A DNA stretch of 64,000 bases from Caldicellulosiruptor diazotrophicus (GCF_017347585.1 NZ_AP024480.1:1200001-1264000), one strand, 5' to 3'; counted from the first letter of the stretch, positions 24,883 to 34,812 are shown. The notes: generated by a model from the sequence alone, not told the origin. Translations and numbers: made by a program.

Positions 24883-26028
24883 TTATTCAAATATGACCCT
24901 TCCAAAATGTCCTCCAGCACCAAATTTAATAGTGTAGTCTTGATTTATAAATCTTTCAAGTTTTTGAGCTATATTTTTGTCAATATTATAACTTCTAAAA
25001 GCACCATTATTTAGAGATTTAATAAAATTTATCTCATTGCCAAAAACATCGATTATTTTTCGGATTGTTTTCTGTCCAAATCCCTGTATAAGTTCAAAAG
25101 GGAAAGTGTAAAAATAAGGTGGTTTTTCAACAGGATTTTCTATTTTGCAAAGCCATGAAATCCTGTCCTCAACACCAATTACAATATCATTGCTTTTGCA
25201 AAATGGACATAATATTAAATCTTGGCTTTTCAAATTAAATGAACTGTTGCATTCTTTGCAATACGATTTGTGGTATTTTCCAAGTTTAGGATTTATGCCA
25301 TAGTTTGCAATTATTTTGTTTTCCTTTATACTTTTTATAACATCATTTGCGGAAAAATTTTCAACTTCAATTTCATTAAATTCTCTTGCAATATTTTTTA
25401 AAGAATGAGCATCCGAGTTAGAAAGAAGACTCCTTCTATGAACATCAAAAAGAGCATTTACCATGTAAGAGTCAGCAGAAAGACCAAGTTCAATTGAAAA
25501 AATTTCTGAATTTTCAAAAACTTCCTCAATATTTTTTGCTGCTGAATAAAAACCTTTGTATGGTGTAAATGCATGAGCAGGCACAGTTAAAATCTCAAAT
25601 GATGATACAATCTTTTCAAAATCATCAATTCGGCCTTTGAAAACTGGACAGCTAAAATCAATTTGATTAAAGTAGATTTTAATTATTTTTCTAAAGTCCT
25701 TTAATTTTTCATAGTCATCAAAAAAAAGAAGACAGTGAAAATCATTTGAACAAAACCTCAATTCAATTTCAGCTGCAGGTATTATCAAAAGCCCTTCAGA
25801 ATACAAGTTTCCATCTTTCAATTCAAGCTTCCCTTTATCTAATAGCTTATCAGTTTCATCAATTACATCCTTGCATAAAAAATCGACAACACCAATTACA
25901 TTGAGTCCTTTTTCATCTTTTGCTGTTTTTATAATGTTTTCAAGTGTAAGGGTTTTTGAAGAAGGTACCTTTATATACCTTCCATTAGAAAATCCAATGT
26001 GCACGTGCAAATCGGCATATACCCTCAT
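24883..26028 (-). CDS. endonuclease Q-like PHP-domain protein
   Basis: A 381-residue protein. The N-terminal PHP metal site begins with YADLHVHIGFSNG; further putative ligands lie in PAAEIELRF, VPAHAFTP and LLSNSDAHSL. A four-Cys zinc finger (CKECNSSFNL...CPFCKSNDI) follows at about residues 263-285, then a helix-hairpin-helix-like segment FELIQGFGQKTIRKIIDVFG. This layout is that of endonuclease Q and its bacterial relatives, which cut DNA 5' to deaminated bases such as hypoxanthine or uracil. That activity makes sense for a thermophile, in which deamination is fast; the function here is by family only. Confidence 0.85.
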   Translation of the reverse strand: MRVYADLHVHIGFSNGRYIKVPSSKTLTLENIIKTAKDEKGLNVIGVVDFLCKDVIDETDKLLDKGKLELKDGNLYSEGLLIIPAAEIELRFCSNDFHCLLFFDDYEKLKDFRKIIKIYFNQIDFSCPVFKGRIDDFEKIVSSFEILTVPAHAFTPYKGFYSAAKNIEEVFENSEIFSIELGLSADSYMVNALFDVHRRSLLSNSDAHSLKNIAREFNEIEVENFSANDVIKSIKENKIIANYGINPKLGKYHKSYCKECNSSFNLKSQDLILCPFCKSNDIVIGVEDRISWLCKIENPVEKPPYFYTFPFELIQGFGQKTIRKIIDVFGNEINFIKSLNNGAFRSYNIDKNIAQKLERFINQDYTIKFGAGGHFGRVIFE

Positions 26029-26576
26029 TTCTTCAAGCCTTGCTCCTGCAAATACATATTTGCAAAAAGAAGTCCTATTATTGTCTTTGCATCCTTAATC
26101 TCTCCTTTTTTTACCATCAGAATAGCATCAGTCATTTTAATTTTTAGTACTTCCACAAACTCATCAGCATCTGTATGAGCCTCTCCTCTGTAAAGATCTG
26201 TTGCAAGGTACACATGTATCACTTCGTTTGAAAATCCTGGCGTTGTATAAATCTCGGTAAGTTTTATAAATTCTCTTGCTTTATAACCTGTTTCTTCTTC
26301 AAGCTCTCTTTTGGCACATTCAAGTGGATCTTCACCTTTATCAAGTTTGCCTGCAGGAAGTTCTATTATTACCTTTTCAATTGGTTTTCGAAACTGTTTT
26401 ACAAGGATGACATTATTGTCATCATCAACAGGAACTACTACAGCTGCACCCGAGTGAAGTACAATAGCACGTTGAGAGATATTGCCATTTGGAAGTAAAA
26501 CTTTATCTACTTTTAATGATATAAATGAACCATCATATATCAATGTAGAATCTATAGTCTTTTCATAAAATTCCAT
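26025..26576 (-). CDS. nudF: NUDIX hydrolase, ADP-ribose pyrophosphatase type
   Basis: A 183-residue NUDIX enzyme with a complete Nudix box: GKLDKGEDPLECAKRELEEE then TGY. The upstream VVVPVDDDNNVILVKQFRKP and ELPAGKLDKGED match the ADP-ribose diphosphatase subfamily, which splits ADP-ribose to AMP and ribose-5-phosphate. It overlaps the endonuclease-Q-like gene by four bases (ATGA-type coupling). Confidence 0.92.
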   Translation of the reverse strand: MEFYEKTIDSTLIYDGSFISLKVDKVLLPNGNISQRAIVLHSGAAVVVPVDDDNNVILVKQFRKPIEKVIIELPAGKLDKGEDPLECAKRELEEETGYKAREFIKLTEIYTTPGFSNEVIHVYLATDLYRGEAHTDADEFVEVLKIKMTDAILMVKKGEIKDAKTIIGLLFANMYLQEQGLKK

Positions 26577-26585
26577 CTTTAATCT

Positions 26586-27638
26586 TCATCTCCTTTTAAG
26601 TTTTGTTGAGACATATTCTGCTGTAGCAAAGAGTTCTAAAAAGTATTCACAATCTTGCTCATAGCTTCTTCCCATTGTGAGCATAATTGATTTATATCTT
26701 TCAACTATCATTTTATCTATTTCTTTCACAACAACCACATTGTGCTTTGCATGGTAATTGTTTAATGTCTTATGGATTTTCGCAAAAAAGATTTTATCTT
26801 CAAAATCAAAAACTGGAATTTCTACAGAACAATTCACATAATTTAGTATTGTAAGAGAATGATGGCTTATAAATCTATGCCGCTGTCTTTTTTCATTTTT
26901 TGAAACTCTTACAGGAAACACTACTTTACCGCCAAATCTAACTATATCCTCAATAACATGTACAGCTTTATAACTTGTAAATCCAAATTTTGTTCCTGTC
27001 CCCACAATTCCAGGCAGAGGAGAAATAATAGCAACATCGCATCCCAAGCTTTGGGAAAAAATTAGAGAATTTATTTCGTTTATACATTCAAAATCACCAT
27101 TGAATGCTTCTTGACATGTTATTATGTAGTCCGCGAATTTGTTTTCCTTTAAAAACTCTAAATTGTGCGAAAGCTTTGCATTTAACATTCCCCAGTCATT
27201 TAATATAACAGAAATATTAATTTTTTTTACTTTTTCTTTAAGATAAACACATAGAGGCAAAAGCATGCTGTGAAGCTCACATACAATAACAATTATATCA
27301 TTAAAATTTGGAACTTTATCAAATAGGTCAGGATTTTTTTCTTCTTCTGTTAGTACAGAAAATTGCAATGGTGTATATCTGAGCTTCATGATATGACCTT
27401 TTGAATTATTTTTAAAAGTATCAAAAGGCAGAATATAATCATATCCGCCAGTTCCAAGCTGAAGCATTCTTGCTGTGGTATTAACTAAAATCTCCTGCCC
27501 TTCATTTACATCGTGATTTATATCTAAAAAATTTATAGCTATACCAACATCGCCGTCTTGATATTTTACTTCAACATACTGGCAAAACTCTGTGGTATTT
27601 ATTTTTCTTGTCACAATCCCTTTTTTTATTTCGAACAC
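26586..27638 (-). CDS. DUF3866 family protein
   Basis: A 350-residue soluble protein recognised as DUF3866 by its opening (GIVTRKINTTEFCQYVEVKY, DGDVGIAINFLDINHDVNEG, TTARMLQLGTGGYDYILP) and the segments VVCELHSMLLPL and GVVGTGTKFGFT. Function is unknown; it is a Firmicutes and Actinobacteria family often encoded beside nudF, as here. It lies nine bases from nudF and six from rnhA. Confidence 0.85.
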   Translation of the reverse strand: MFEIKKGIVTRKINTTEFCQYVEVKYQDGDVGIAINFLDINHDVNEGQEILVNTTARMLQLGTGGYDYILPFDTFKNNSKGHIMKLRYTPLQFSVLTEEEKNPDLFDKVPNFNDIIVIVCELHSMLLPLCVYLKEKVKKINISVILNDWGMLNAKLSHNLEFLKENKFADYIITCQEAFNGDFECINEINSLIFSQSLGCDVAIISPLPGIVGTGTKFGFTSYKAVHVIEDIVRFGGKVVFPVRVSKNEKRQRHRFISHHSLTILNYVNCSVEIPVFDFEDKIFFAKIHKTLNNYHAKHNVVVVKEIDKMIVERYKSIMLTMGRSYEQDCEYFLELFATAEYVSTKLKRR

Positions 27639-27644
27639 TTTATC

Positions 27645-28085
27645 TTATTGCTCCCCTTTTATCATACTTCTTGCAATTCTATCACAAAGATTATTTAGTT
27701 CATTGTCAGCATGACCCTTTACTTTTTCAAAAGTTACTTTGTGAATTTTCAGAAGTTCTATAAGCTCATTCCATAAATCGGTATTTTTAACCTCTTCCTT
27801 TTCAGATGTCTTCCATCCATTCTTTTGCCACTTTTCTATCCAATTTTGATTAACAGCATTTACAATATAAGCAGAGTCTGAATAGATTATCACTTTGCAC
27901 GGTTCCTTTAAAGCCTTTAGAGCTTCTACCACCGCTTTGAGCTCCATTCGATTATTGGTTGTTTGCATTTCAAAGCCTTTTAAGACCTTCTTGATTCCTT
28001 TATATATAAGAATAGCACACCATCCGCCTGGTCCAGGATTTCCGCTGCAAGCACCGTCGGTGTAAATTGTCACTTCTTTCATCAC
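27645..28085 (-). CDS. rnhA: ribonuclease HI
   Basis: Degrades RNA in RNA/DNA hybrids. The 146-residue protein has all catalytic parts: IYTDGACSGNPGPGGW (first Asp), MELKAVVEAL (Glu), YSDSAYIVNA (Asp) and VKGHADNELNNLCDRIA (His and last Asp). The length is normal for bacterial RNase HI and no binding-domain extension is present. It sits between proC and the DUF3866 gene in one operon. Confidence 0.97.
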   Translation of the reverse strand: MMKEVTIYTDGACSGNPGPGGWCAILIYKGIKKVLKGFEMQTTNNRMELKAVVEALKALKEPCKVIIYSDSAYIVNAVNQNWIEKWQKNGWKTSEKEEVKNTDLWNELIELLKIHKVTFEKVKGHADNELNNLCDRIARSMIKGEQ

Positions 28086-28094
28086 TTTTTACAC

Positions 28095-28877
28095 CTACAA
28101 TATATTTTTAGATCTTTCAAATGCCTTGAGTATTCCATCTATTATTGCTCCTTTTACCGCTCTTCTTTCAAACTCTACAAGTCCTTCAATTGTTGTACCC
28201 CCAGGGGATGTTACCATATCCTTTATCTGTTGTGTAGTTAACATATTATTTTTCATGTTAACAACAGTACCTTCAAATAATGTTAAGATTAAGTTTAAAC
28301 TTTCTTGTCTTGGAAATCCAAGTTTAACTGCTGCATCTACAAAGCTTTCAATAAAGTGAGCAACAAATGCTGGACCACTCCCAAATATGGCTGTTATTGC
28401 ATCCATATATTTCTCATAAGTAACTATAACTTCACCCATACTTTTAAAAAGGTTTATTATTTTTTCTTTCTCATCATTAGTCACTTCCTCAGAAAAACAT
28501 ATTCCCATAACGCCTTTCTGTACGCTTATATTTATATTCGGCATTACTCGCACTATCTTTTTGTCCCCTATAACCTCTTTAATTTTTGAAATCGAAATCC
28601 CCGCTACAATAGAAACTATTATCTTTTCAGAGATGCCATCTTTTATTTTCTCAAGTACATCAAAGATGTCTTTTGGCTTTACAGCAATTATGATTATGCT
28701 GCTGCTTTCTACAGTCTCAATTTCATTATTCATCCTAATGGCACCATAAACTTGGGAAAATCTATTAGCCTTGTCAGTGTCTATATCATAACAAAAAAGC
28801 TGAGCTCCAATAGATTGTTTAATTGAATGTGCGATTGAACTTGCCATGTTCCCACAGCCAATGATTCCTATCTTCAT
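28095..28877 (-). CDS. proC: pyrroline-5-carboxylate reductase
   Basis: Last step of proline synthesis. The 260-residue protein has the Rossmann start MKIGIIGCGNMASSIAHSI, IIIIAVKPKDI, VRVMPNINISVQKGV, and the C-terminal signature with TSPGGTTIEGLVEFERRAVK. Its start overlaps the stop of the spoVB-like gene by four bases, so the two are probably coupled. Confidence 0.96.
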   Translation of the reverse strand: MKIGIIGCGNMASSIAHSIKQSIGAQLFCYDIDTDKANRFSQVYGAIRMNNEIETVESSSIIIIAVKPKDIFDVLEKIKDGISEKIIVSIVAGISISKIKEVIGDKKIVRVMPNINISVQKGVMGICFSEEVTNDEKEKIINLFKSMGEVIVTYEKYMDAITAIFGSGPAFVAHFIESFVDAAVKLGFPRQESLNLILTLFEGTVVNMKNNMLTTQQIKDMVTSPGGTTIEGLVEFERRAVKGAIIDGILKAFERSKNIL

Positions 28878-30418
28878 TTTCTTTTCACCTCAAATATAAA
28901 TTCTTTTATTGTTGAAACTTTCAATATACCAAACATAAGGGTACACATGAAATATATACATGTACAACAAGTTATCATAACTACACCTTCGATAAAGACA
29001 GAGGTTTTGAGCACGCTAAGTACTGCTTTGCCTACAATAACCATTATAGCACTTGAAAGGACAATATAAAACATCTTTAACATATTAAAATGGGCAAAAC
29101 CAAAAGATTTTAACTTATCTAAGTTTATCACAAAGACCATAAAGTAGCATATGATATTAGCTAAGACAAGCCCTGATATGTTTAGATTGTATATCACGAC
29201 AAACACAAACATGCATATAATCTTTATAATCACACCTGTTAGTATACTTTTTACAGGTGCTATAAAATGTCCAGTTGCTTGCAGCACCGACGTTGTAAAC
29301 TGAACAAGAGAGATTAAGATGGTAAGAAAAGCAGAAATTTTTAGAACACTATCTCCTGTAGCAGCGTTGAAAAATACAATTTTAAATATGGTATCAGAGA
29401 AAAAGTAAAATGCTGCACAACAAGGAACTGTCACAAGAATGATGTACTCAAAAGCAGTGCAAATGAGTTCTCTTTTCTCTTTTTGCTGTTTAGTTGCTAC
29501 CACATATGAAACTATGCTAACAGCCATCGACACACTGAATGTAAGTGGTACGTGTATAAGAGTCATTGCCTTGCCTGAAAATATTCCAAAAAGCTGTGAA
29601 ATTATTTTATCGTCATATCTTCTCAGATGCATAAAATATGGAAAAAGCAAAGAGTCAACAATTGATATTATTGACATTAAAAAAGACGATAGTGAAAAAT
29701 AAATAGTAAGTAAAAGAATGTTTTTAGACTCGTAGATTATATCTCGAGAAACTTCTTTATTTTTGGCATCATTTTTTGAACTGTTTATAACCTCATCCTC
29801 TTGCAAAGCAAAAACAAGATACATTAAAGAAAATAAAGCACCTATACTGCTACCTGCAAGTGCCCCTGCAACTGAAAATTGCACCCCTTTTTTTAAAAGC
29901 AAAATACAAAACAAAAGTCCGAAACAAACTCGTCCTAAAGATTCTATTATCTGGGATATCGACACAATAGTCATCTTTTTGATACCGTTAAAATACCCTC
30001 TGTATGATGCTTGAACAGAAACAAGAAATAATGCAGGAGCCAAAGACAAATAAGGAACATAAGCCTCTTGTGGCCATTTAAAGATTTCTATTATTTTTTT
30101 AGATAAAACTACATATAAAAGAGAAAATAAGAAAGAAACAGATGATATAATAATCAAACCTGTGTAAAATGTTATTTTGCAAGCCCTGTAATTTTTTTCA
30201 GCATGATAATAGGAAATTTGTTTTGAAACTGCAAGCGAAAAACCTGTCATTGTAAAAGTCAAAACAGTAGTATAAATGGGATAAGGCAGCTGATACAACC
30301 CTATCCCATAGTCACCAACAATATTTATAAGAGGAAGTTTTAAAAATACACCAACAAACTTTGCAAAAAGTGAACCTACTGTCAAGATGATTGCTGAATA
30401 TATTAATCCTTTTTTCAT
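28874..30418 (-). CDS. SpoVB/MurJ-type polysaccharide flippase
   Basis: A 514-residue integral membrane protein with about 14 hydrophobic segments, of the MOP superfamily. KFVGVFLKLPLINIVGDYGI, GLYQLPYPIYTT, GFSLAVSKQISYY and ALFLVSVQASYRGYFNGIKK are motifs of the Firmicutes SpoVB group. Members move lipid-linked wall precursors across the membrane, in vegetative growth or spore cortex formation; which applies here cannot be told from sequence. It heads the operon running down to proC and beyond. Confidence 0.9.
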   Translation of the reverse strand: MKKGLIYSAIILTVGSLFAKFVGVFLKLPLINIVGDYGIGLYQLPYPIYTTVLTFTMTGFSLAVSKQISYYHAEKNYRACKITFYTGLIIISSVSFLFSLLYVVLSKKIIEIFKWPQEAYVPYLSLAPALFLVSVQASYRGYFNGIKKMTIVSISQIIESLGRVCFGLLFCILLLKKGVQFSVAGALAGSSIGALFSLMYLVFALQEDEVINSSKNDAKNKEVSRDIIYESKNILLLTIYFSLSSFLMSIISIVDSLLFPYFMHLRRYDDKIISQLFGIFSGKAMTLIHVPLTFSVSMAVSIVSYVVATKQQKEKRELICTAFEYIILVTVPCCAAFYFFSDTIFKIVFFNAATGDSVLKISAFLTILISLVQFTTSVLQATGHFIAPVKSILTGVIIKIICMFVFVVIYNLNISGLVLANIICYFMVFVINLDKLKSFGFAHFNMLKMFYIVLSSAIMVIVGKAVLSVLKTSVFIEGVVMITCCTCIYFMCTLMFGILKVSTIKEFIFEVKRK

Positions 30419-30490
30419 AAACTAAAGCTTTCTATATCAAAATAATTGCTCTATAAAAGTGTATGTAAATTATCCTTTTTTAAATTCTTT

Positions 30491-31294
30491 TTATTTTGCC
30501 TGGGAGGACTTTTTTATCTTAAGCCTTAACTTGTCGCTTATCATGGCTATAAATTCAGCGTTAGTAGGTTTTCCTTTATCCTGTGAGGTGGAATATCCAA
30601 AATATTTGTAAAGTGTTTCTGCCTTACCTCTTGTTGCTGAAATCTCTATTGCATGTCTTATTGCTCTTTCTACCCTGGTTGGTGCTGTGTTATATTTTTC
30701 TGCAATCATTGGATACAAAACCTTTGTAATCCCATTTAAAAGATCAGCATCCATAGTTGCTAATACAATTGCATCCCTTAAAAATTGATATCCTCTTACA
30801 TGTGCAGGAATACCAATTTCTTTAAGAATTTCCGTGACCTCTGTTTCCAAATCTACTTCATTTATAGATTTTTTCTCTACAGATTTCGAAAAATTTATAT
30901 CTACAGCTTCTGACTTCGAAGATGAGCTAAATAAAAGTTGTCTCACTCTTTCTATCATAATATTCAAATCAAAGGGTTTTACAAAGTAATACAACGCCCC
31001 CATGTTAATTGCTTTTTGTGAAATATTTTCCTGGCCGACTGCAGAGATAACAATTATGTTTGGACGTTTTTCCACACTCGATAGATTTTCTATTACACCA
31101 ATTCCATCAAGGTATGGCATTATGATATCAAGCATCAAAAGGTCTGGTCTTTTTTCTTCCACAACTTTCAAGGTTTCAACACCATCATATGAATTACCAA
31201 CTACCAAAAAATCTGGCTGGGAATTAAAAACTTCTGTTAAAAGCATGTTAAATTGTCTATTATCATCTGCAATCACTACCTTCAACTTTTCCAT
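30491..31294 (-). CDS. spo0A: sporulation master regulator Spo0A
   Basis: Phosphorelay-controlled response regulator, 267 residues from the ATG at 31294 (AGGGAG site five bases upstream; the frame runs on to 31336). The receiver has VVIADDNRQF (acidic pocket), LLMLDIIMPYLDGIGV (phospho-acceptor Asp), and ISAVGQ and YYFVKPFD (switch Thr/Ser position and Lys). The C-terminal DNA-binding domain has TRVERAIRHAIEISATRGK followed by YFGYS, the Spo0A signature. A sigma-H-like promoter lies upstream. Spo0A is also kept in some non-sporulating Clostridia, so its presence does not prove spore formation. Confidence 0.97.
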   Translation of the reverse strand: MEKLKVVIADDNRQFNMLLTEVFNSQPDFLVVGNSYDGVETLKVVEEKRPDLLMLDIIMPYLDGIGVIENLSSVEKRPNIIVISAVGQENISQKAINMGALYYFVKPFDLNIMIERVRQLLFSSSSKSEAVDINFSKSVEKKSINEVDLETEVTEILKEIGIPAHVRGYQFLRDAIVLATMDADLLNGITKVLYPMIAEKYNTAPTRVERAIRHAIEISATRGKAETLYKYFGYSTSQDKGKPTNAEFIAMISDKLRLKIKKSSQAK

Positions 31295-31330
31295 ATATCT
31301 CCCTCTTTTTGATGTGTTATATACATAAAA

Positions 31331-31357
31331 ATTCAACAGCTAGCCTAAACTTCCTTT
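31331..31357 (-). promoter_or_regulatory. sigma-H-like promoter of spo0A
   Basis: Minus strand AAAGGAAGT (31349-31357), 11 bases, then GTTGAAT (31331-31337). The sigma-H consensus is RNAGGAWWW-N11-12-RNNGAAT, so only one position deviates. A TGTTGAA one base off the 0A box (TGTCGAA) overlaps the -10. In Bacillus spo0A is likewise read from a sigma-H promoter. Confidence 0.6.
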
Positions 31358-31375
31358 TAGTATTTTTCAATAAAA

Positions 31376-32629
31376 TTATTTGATGCTTTTTGTAATATTT
31401 AGCATATTGTCAATAAAAACACCATACCCTTTTTCTGGTTCTTTCAAAAAAACATGGGTAATAGCTCCTATAAGTTTGTTATCCTGTATAATTGGAGAGC
31501 CACTCATTCCTTGAACAATACCAGATGTAATTTGGAGAAGCCTTTTATCAGTAACTTTTACAACAAATGCTTTCGTTGAATTCTTGTAAAGAGGGAGAAT
31601 TCTTTCTATTTTTATTTCAAACCTTTCAACATTTCCTGAAATCTCGCTTAAAATATATGCATTACCTCTATGGACATCTTGAAGACGTGCAACCTCTATG
31701 CTTTTGAGATTATTCCAAAAATTACTTTGAATTACTTTACCATAAATACCATATATAGAATTAGCAACTACATCTCCAACTACACAGTTTTCATTGATAT
31801 TGCCTACAACTTCGCCAATCTCACTTCTATTGTTTTTTCTTATGTCAACTACTTCAGCTGAATAAATTTGTCCTTCTTTTACATCAAGGAGAATACCTGT
31901 ATCTATGTCTGAAATACCATGACCAAGAGCACCAAATACTTTTTTGTTGTTATCTACAAAAGTAACTGTTCCGATGCCGCTTGTACCATCTCTGACCCAC
32001 AATCCTATTTTATAAACACCCTCGTTACTTAAAAGCGGTTTTACCTTATATTGTTTGTACACTCGACCTCTTTTGATTACAAAAGTCAAGCACTTACCAC
32101 CTGATGAGTTTATAATTCTAAAAAGTTGACTACAGTCTTTTACCTTTTGTCCATTTACATATATAATCTTATCGCCTATTTGGATACCTGCTTCTTTTGC
32201 AGGAACTCGTGAAGTGGAATTATTACTACTACTTACATAAGAATATCCAATCACAAGTATTCCATCTGTCATGAGCTTAATTCCAACAAATTTTCCAGAA
32301 ACCCAAACTCTATTTGATTCGAGAATAGAGATTTTTACTCTTTTGAGCGGTATTACCCCAATTTTTATTTCAAAAAATACTGATGTAATCTTCTTTGGGA
32401 TATAAATTTTATTTGTTTTGTAAAGAAATTTTGTTTGAGTTTTATTTTGAACATTTGAGGGACTTAGATTCAGGCTAATAAAAATAGGTGTTTTGATAGT
32501 AATAGCTTTGTCTGAGCTGTAACATGTTAGGCAATCAGGAGTAATATAAAGATAAATGACAAAAAAGATGGTAATTAAAATATAAAAAAGCAAAAGTCCA
32601 CATGCCAATTTTTTCAATTTAATTTGCAC
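31376..32629 (-). CDS. spoIVB: SpoIVB serine peptidase
   Basis: A 417-residue secreted or anchored peptidase: one N-terminal transmembrane segment (about 10-30), a PDZ domain (about 125-215, with AGIQIGDKIIYVNGQKV), and an SA-type protease domain with GALGHGISDIDTG (His) and GIVQGMSGSPII (catalytic Ser). In spore formers it is made in the forespore and triggers pro-sigma-K processing. It lies next to spo0A as in other Firmicutes. A TGAATA in the gap upstream resembles a sigma-G -35, but I see no good -10. Confidence 0.95.
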   Translation of the reverse strand: MQIKLKKLACGLLLFYILITIFFVIYLYITPDCLTCYSSDKAITIKTPIFISLNLSPSNVQNKTQTKFLYKTNKIYIPKKITSVFFEIKIGVIPLKRVKISILESNRVWVSGKFVGIKLMTDGILVIGYSYVSSSNNSTSRVPAKEAGIQIGDKIIYVNGQKVKDCSQLFRIINSSGGKCLTFVIKRGRVYKQYKVKPLLSNEGVYKIGLWVRDGTSGIGTVTFVDNNKKVFGALGHGISDIDTGILLDVKEGQIYSAEVVDIRKNNRSEIGEVVGNINENCVVGDVVANSIYGIYGKVIQSNFWNNLKSIEVARLQDVHRGNAYILSEISGNVERFEIKIERILPLYKNSTKAFVVKVTDKRLLQITSGIVQGMSGSPIIQDNKLIGAITHVFLKEPEKGYGVFIDNMLNITKSIK

Positions 32630-32692
32630 CTTAAATTAAAATTTCTAATAAATTATCCTCTCCACTATTCACTAAAAATATTCTTTGGTATC

Positions 32693-34348
32693 TCAAACAA
32701 ACTGAGATTTAAGCTGTTTTGCATGAAGGATTGAATTTTCTGTAACATTTTCTCCTGAAAACATTCTGGCAATTTCTCTTAGCTGTTCATTTCCTTCCAG
32801 CTTTTTAATATTTGAGATTGTCAAGTTATCTTTAACTTCTTTATATACATAATAGTGAGTATCTGCGGCAGCAGCAACTTGCGGCAGATGTGTAATACAG
32901 ATGATTTGGTGTTTTTTAGATAGCTCTTTTAAGAGCTTTGCAAGTTTGTTGGCAACAACTCCACTCAGCCCGCTGTCTATCTCATCAAAGATAATCAACT
33001 CTATATCGTCTTTTTCTGCCACAATAGACTTTATTGCAAGCATTATTCTCGAAAGTTCCCCGCCTGAAGCAATAGAAGAAAGAGGTCTTGGTTGCTGACC
33101 AACATTTGTTGATATCAAAAATTCTACTTCGTCAATTCCCTCTTCGTAAAGCTCTCTTTCCAGAAATTTAACATAAAAACTTACATTCTTCATTTCAAGC
33201 TGGGAAAGTATCTCTAATACCTTTTTTTCAAACTCCTCAGATTTTCTTCGCCTAATATCCGACATCTTCTCAGAAATTTCATCAAGTTTTTCTTTAGTTT
33301 TGTTCAAATACTCTTTTAAATCAAGAACTTGCTTACTATTATTTCTAATTTTCTCCCTCTCTTCTAATAATTTCTCTTTATACTCTAATATCTTTTCAAT
33401 TGTACTTCCATATTTTTTCTTTAATCTGTTTATTTTATCAAGTCTGTCCACTATTTGTTCTATCTCATCTTTATTCACTTCGTAGCTCTGACTTTTTTTG
33501 GATATAGACAACAAGATATCCTCGATTTCATAATACACGTTGTTAAGTCTTTCAGATATTGTCTCAAATTCTTTGTCATACCTTGAATTTTCGTTAGCAA
33601 GTCTGATACACATCTCAAGAGAGTCTATAATTGTATTATTAATAGTATCAAGCATTTTTTCACTGTTGTGCTTAAGTTTCCAGCTGTTTTGAATAATCTC
33701 TTTTCTTTTTTCAAGTTCTTTATCCTCAGATATTTGAGGATTCACATTTTCGATTTCATTTATTTGGTAATTTAATAAATCAAGCTGTCTTGCCCGTTCT
33801 TCTTCTCTTGTTATTATCTGCTCATAAAGCCTTTTTTTCTCTTGATAGTCACGGTACAAATCCTTATACTCAGTTTTTAACTCTTCAAGTTCTTTCCCGC
33901 AAAATCTATCTATGTATAAAAGTTGAATTTTTTTATCATTCAAAAGATGAGTTTCATTCTGTCCATGAATTTCAAAGAGGTGCTTAGTTATTTCTCTTAA
34001 AGATGAGAGCAATACAAACTGATTATTAACTCTACAGATGTTTTTGCCACTGCTGTACACCTCACGGCTAACAATCAAAAAATTGTCTTCAAGAGAAATT
34101 CCCATTTGAATTAGTGTATCAAGAACATTTTTTTTCTCAATTTCAAAAATTGCAGACACGCAGGCCTTTGAACATCCTGTTCTTATAATCTCTTTTTTAA
34201 ATTTTGTTCCCAAAAGTAACGATAAAGAGTCAATGATAATAGACTTGCCGGCACCAGTCTCACCTGTCAGTATAGTAAGACCTTTGTCAAACTCAATGTC
34301 AAGTCTATCAATTATAGCAATATTTTCGATAAATAATCTTTTTAACAT
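32693..34348 (-). CDS. recN: DNA repair protein RecN
   Basis: SMC-like ATPase acting early at double-strand breaks, 551 residues. Walker A is GLTILTGETGAGKSIIIDSL (near residue 33); a long coiled coil covers about 155-385; the ABC signature ASGGELSRIMLAIKSI and Walker B IIFDEIDSGLSGVVA are near 435-480. Order nadK-argR-recN-spoIVB-spo0A is the conserved Firmicutes arrangement. Length is typical. Confidence 0.97.
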   Translation of the reverse strand: MLKRLFIENIAIIDRLDIEFDKGLTILTGETGAGKSIIIDSLSLLLGTKFKKEIIRTGCSKACVSAIFEIEKKNVLDTLIQMGISLEDNFLIVSREVYSSGKNICRVNNQFVLLSSLREITKHLFEIHGQNETHLLNDKKIQLLYIDRFCGKELEELKTEYKDLYRDYQEKKRLYEQIITREEERARQLDLLNYQINEIENVNPQISEDKELEKRKEIIQNSWKLKHNSEKMLDTINNTIIDSLEMCIRLANENSRYDKEFETISERLNNVYYEIEDILLSISKKSQSYEVNKDEIEQIVDRLDKINRLKKKYGSTIEKILEYKEKLLEEREKIRNNSKQVLDLKEYLNKTKEKLDEISEKMSDIRRRKSEEFEKKVLEILSQLEMKNVSFYVKFLERELYEEGIDEVEFLISTNVGQQPRPLSSIASGGELSRIMLAIKSIVAEKDDIELIIFDEIDSGLSGVVANKLAKLLKELSKKHQIICITHLPQVAAAADTHYYVYKEVKDNLTISNIKKLEGNEQLREIARMFSGENVTENSILHAKQLKSQFV

Positions 34349-34353
34349 GATAT

Positions 34354-34812
34354 CTACTCACCTTGGCTTATGATAGCTTTTATCCTCTCAACTATTTTAT
34401 CAGCTGCTGCACTGCCTTTAGTTGCTATAAAAATGGTGTCATCGCCTGCAATTGTTCCCACAACCTCGGGCCAGCTCAATGAATCAATGGCAGCAGCAGC
34501 ACCCTGTGCAGCACCTGTAATTGTCTTTATAATAACAAGATTATCAGCAGTGTCATATTTGATTATCGATTCAGAAAAAACCTTTATAAGTTTTTCAGTA
34601 ATATTTGCTTCTGGACCTGATAAAACTGCATATTTGTACTTCCCTGTTTCAGTCAAAACCTTGGTAAGTCTTAGCTCTTTTATGTCTCTTGAGACTGTAG
34701 CCTGTGTCACATCATATCCGAGTGCCTTAAGTCTTTCAACAAGTTCTTCCTGTGTTTCTATATCTTCATTTTGAATTATTTCTAAAATTTTCTGTTGTCT
34801 TTCAGATTTCAT
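34354..34812 (-). CDS. argR: arginine repressor ArgR/AhrC
   Basis: A 152-residue arginine-responsive regulator. The winged-helix N-terminus reads RQQKILEIIQNEDIETQEEL, GYDVTQATVSRDIKELRL; the C-terminal hexamerisation and arginine-binding part has GAAQGAAAAIDSLSWPEVVG then GTIAGDDTIFIA. It is five bases from recN, so co-transcribed, and is placed as in Bacillus. No arginine genes lie in this window. Confidence 0.97.
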   Translation of the reverse strand: MKSERQQKILEIIQNEDIETQEELVERLKALGYDVTQATVSRDIKELRLTKVLTETGKYKYAVLSGPEANITEKLIKVFSESIIKYDTADNLVIIKTITGAAQGAAAAIDSLSWPEVVGTIAGDDTIFIATKGSAAADKIVERIKAIISQGE

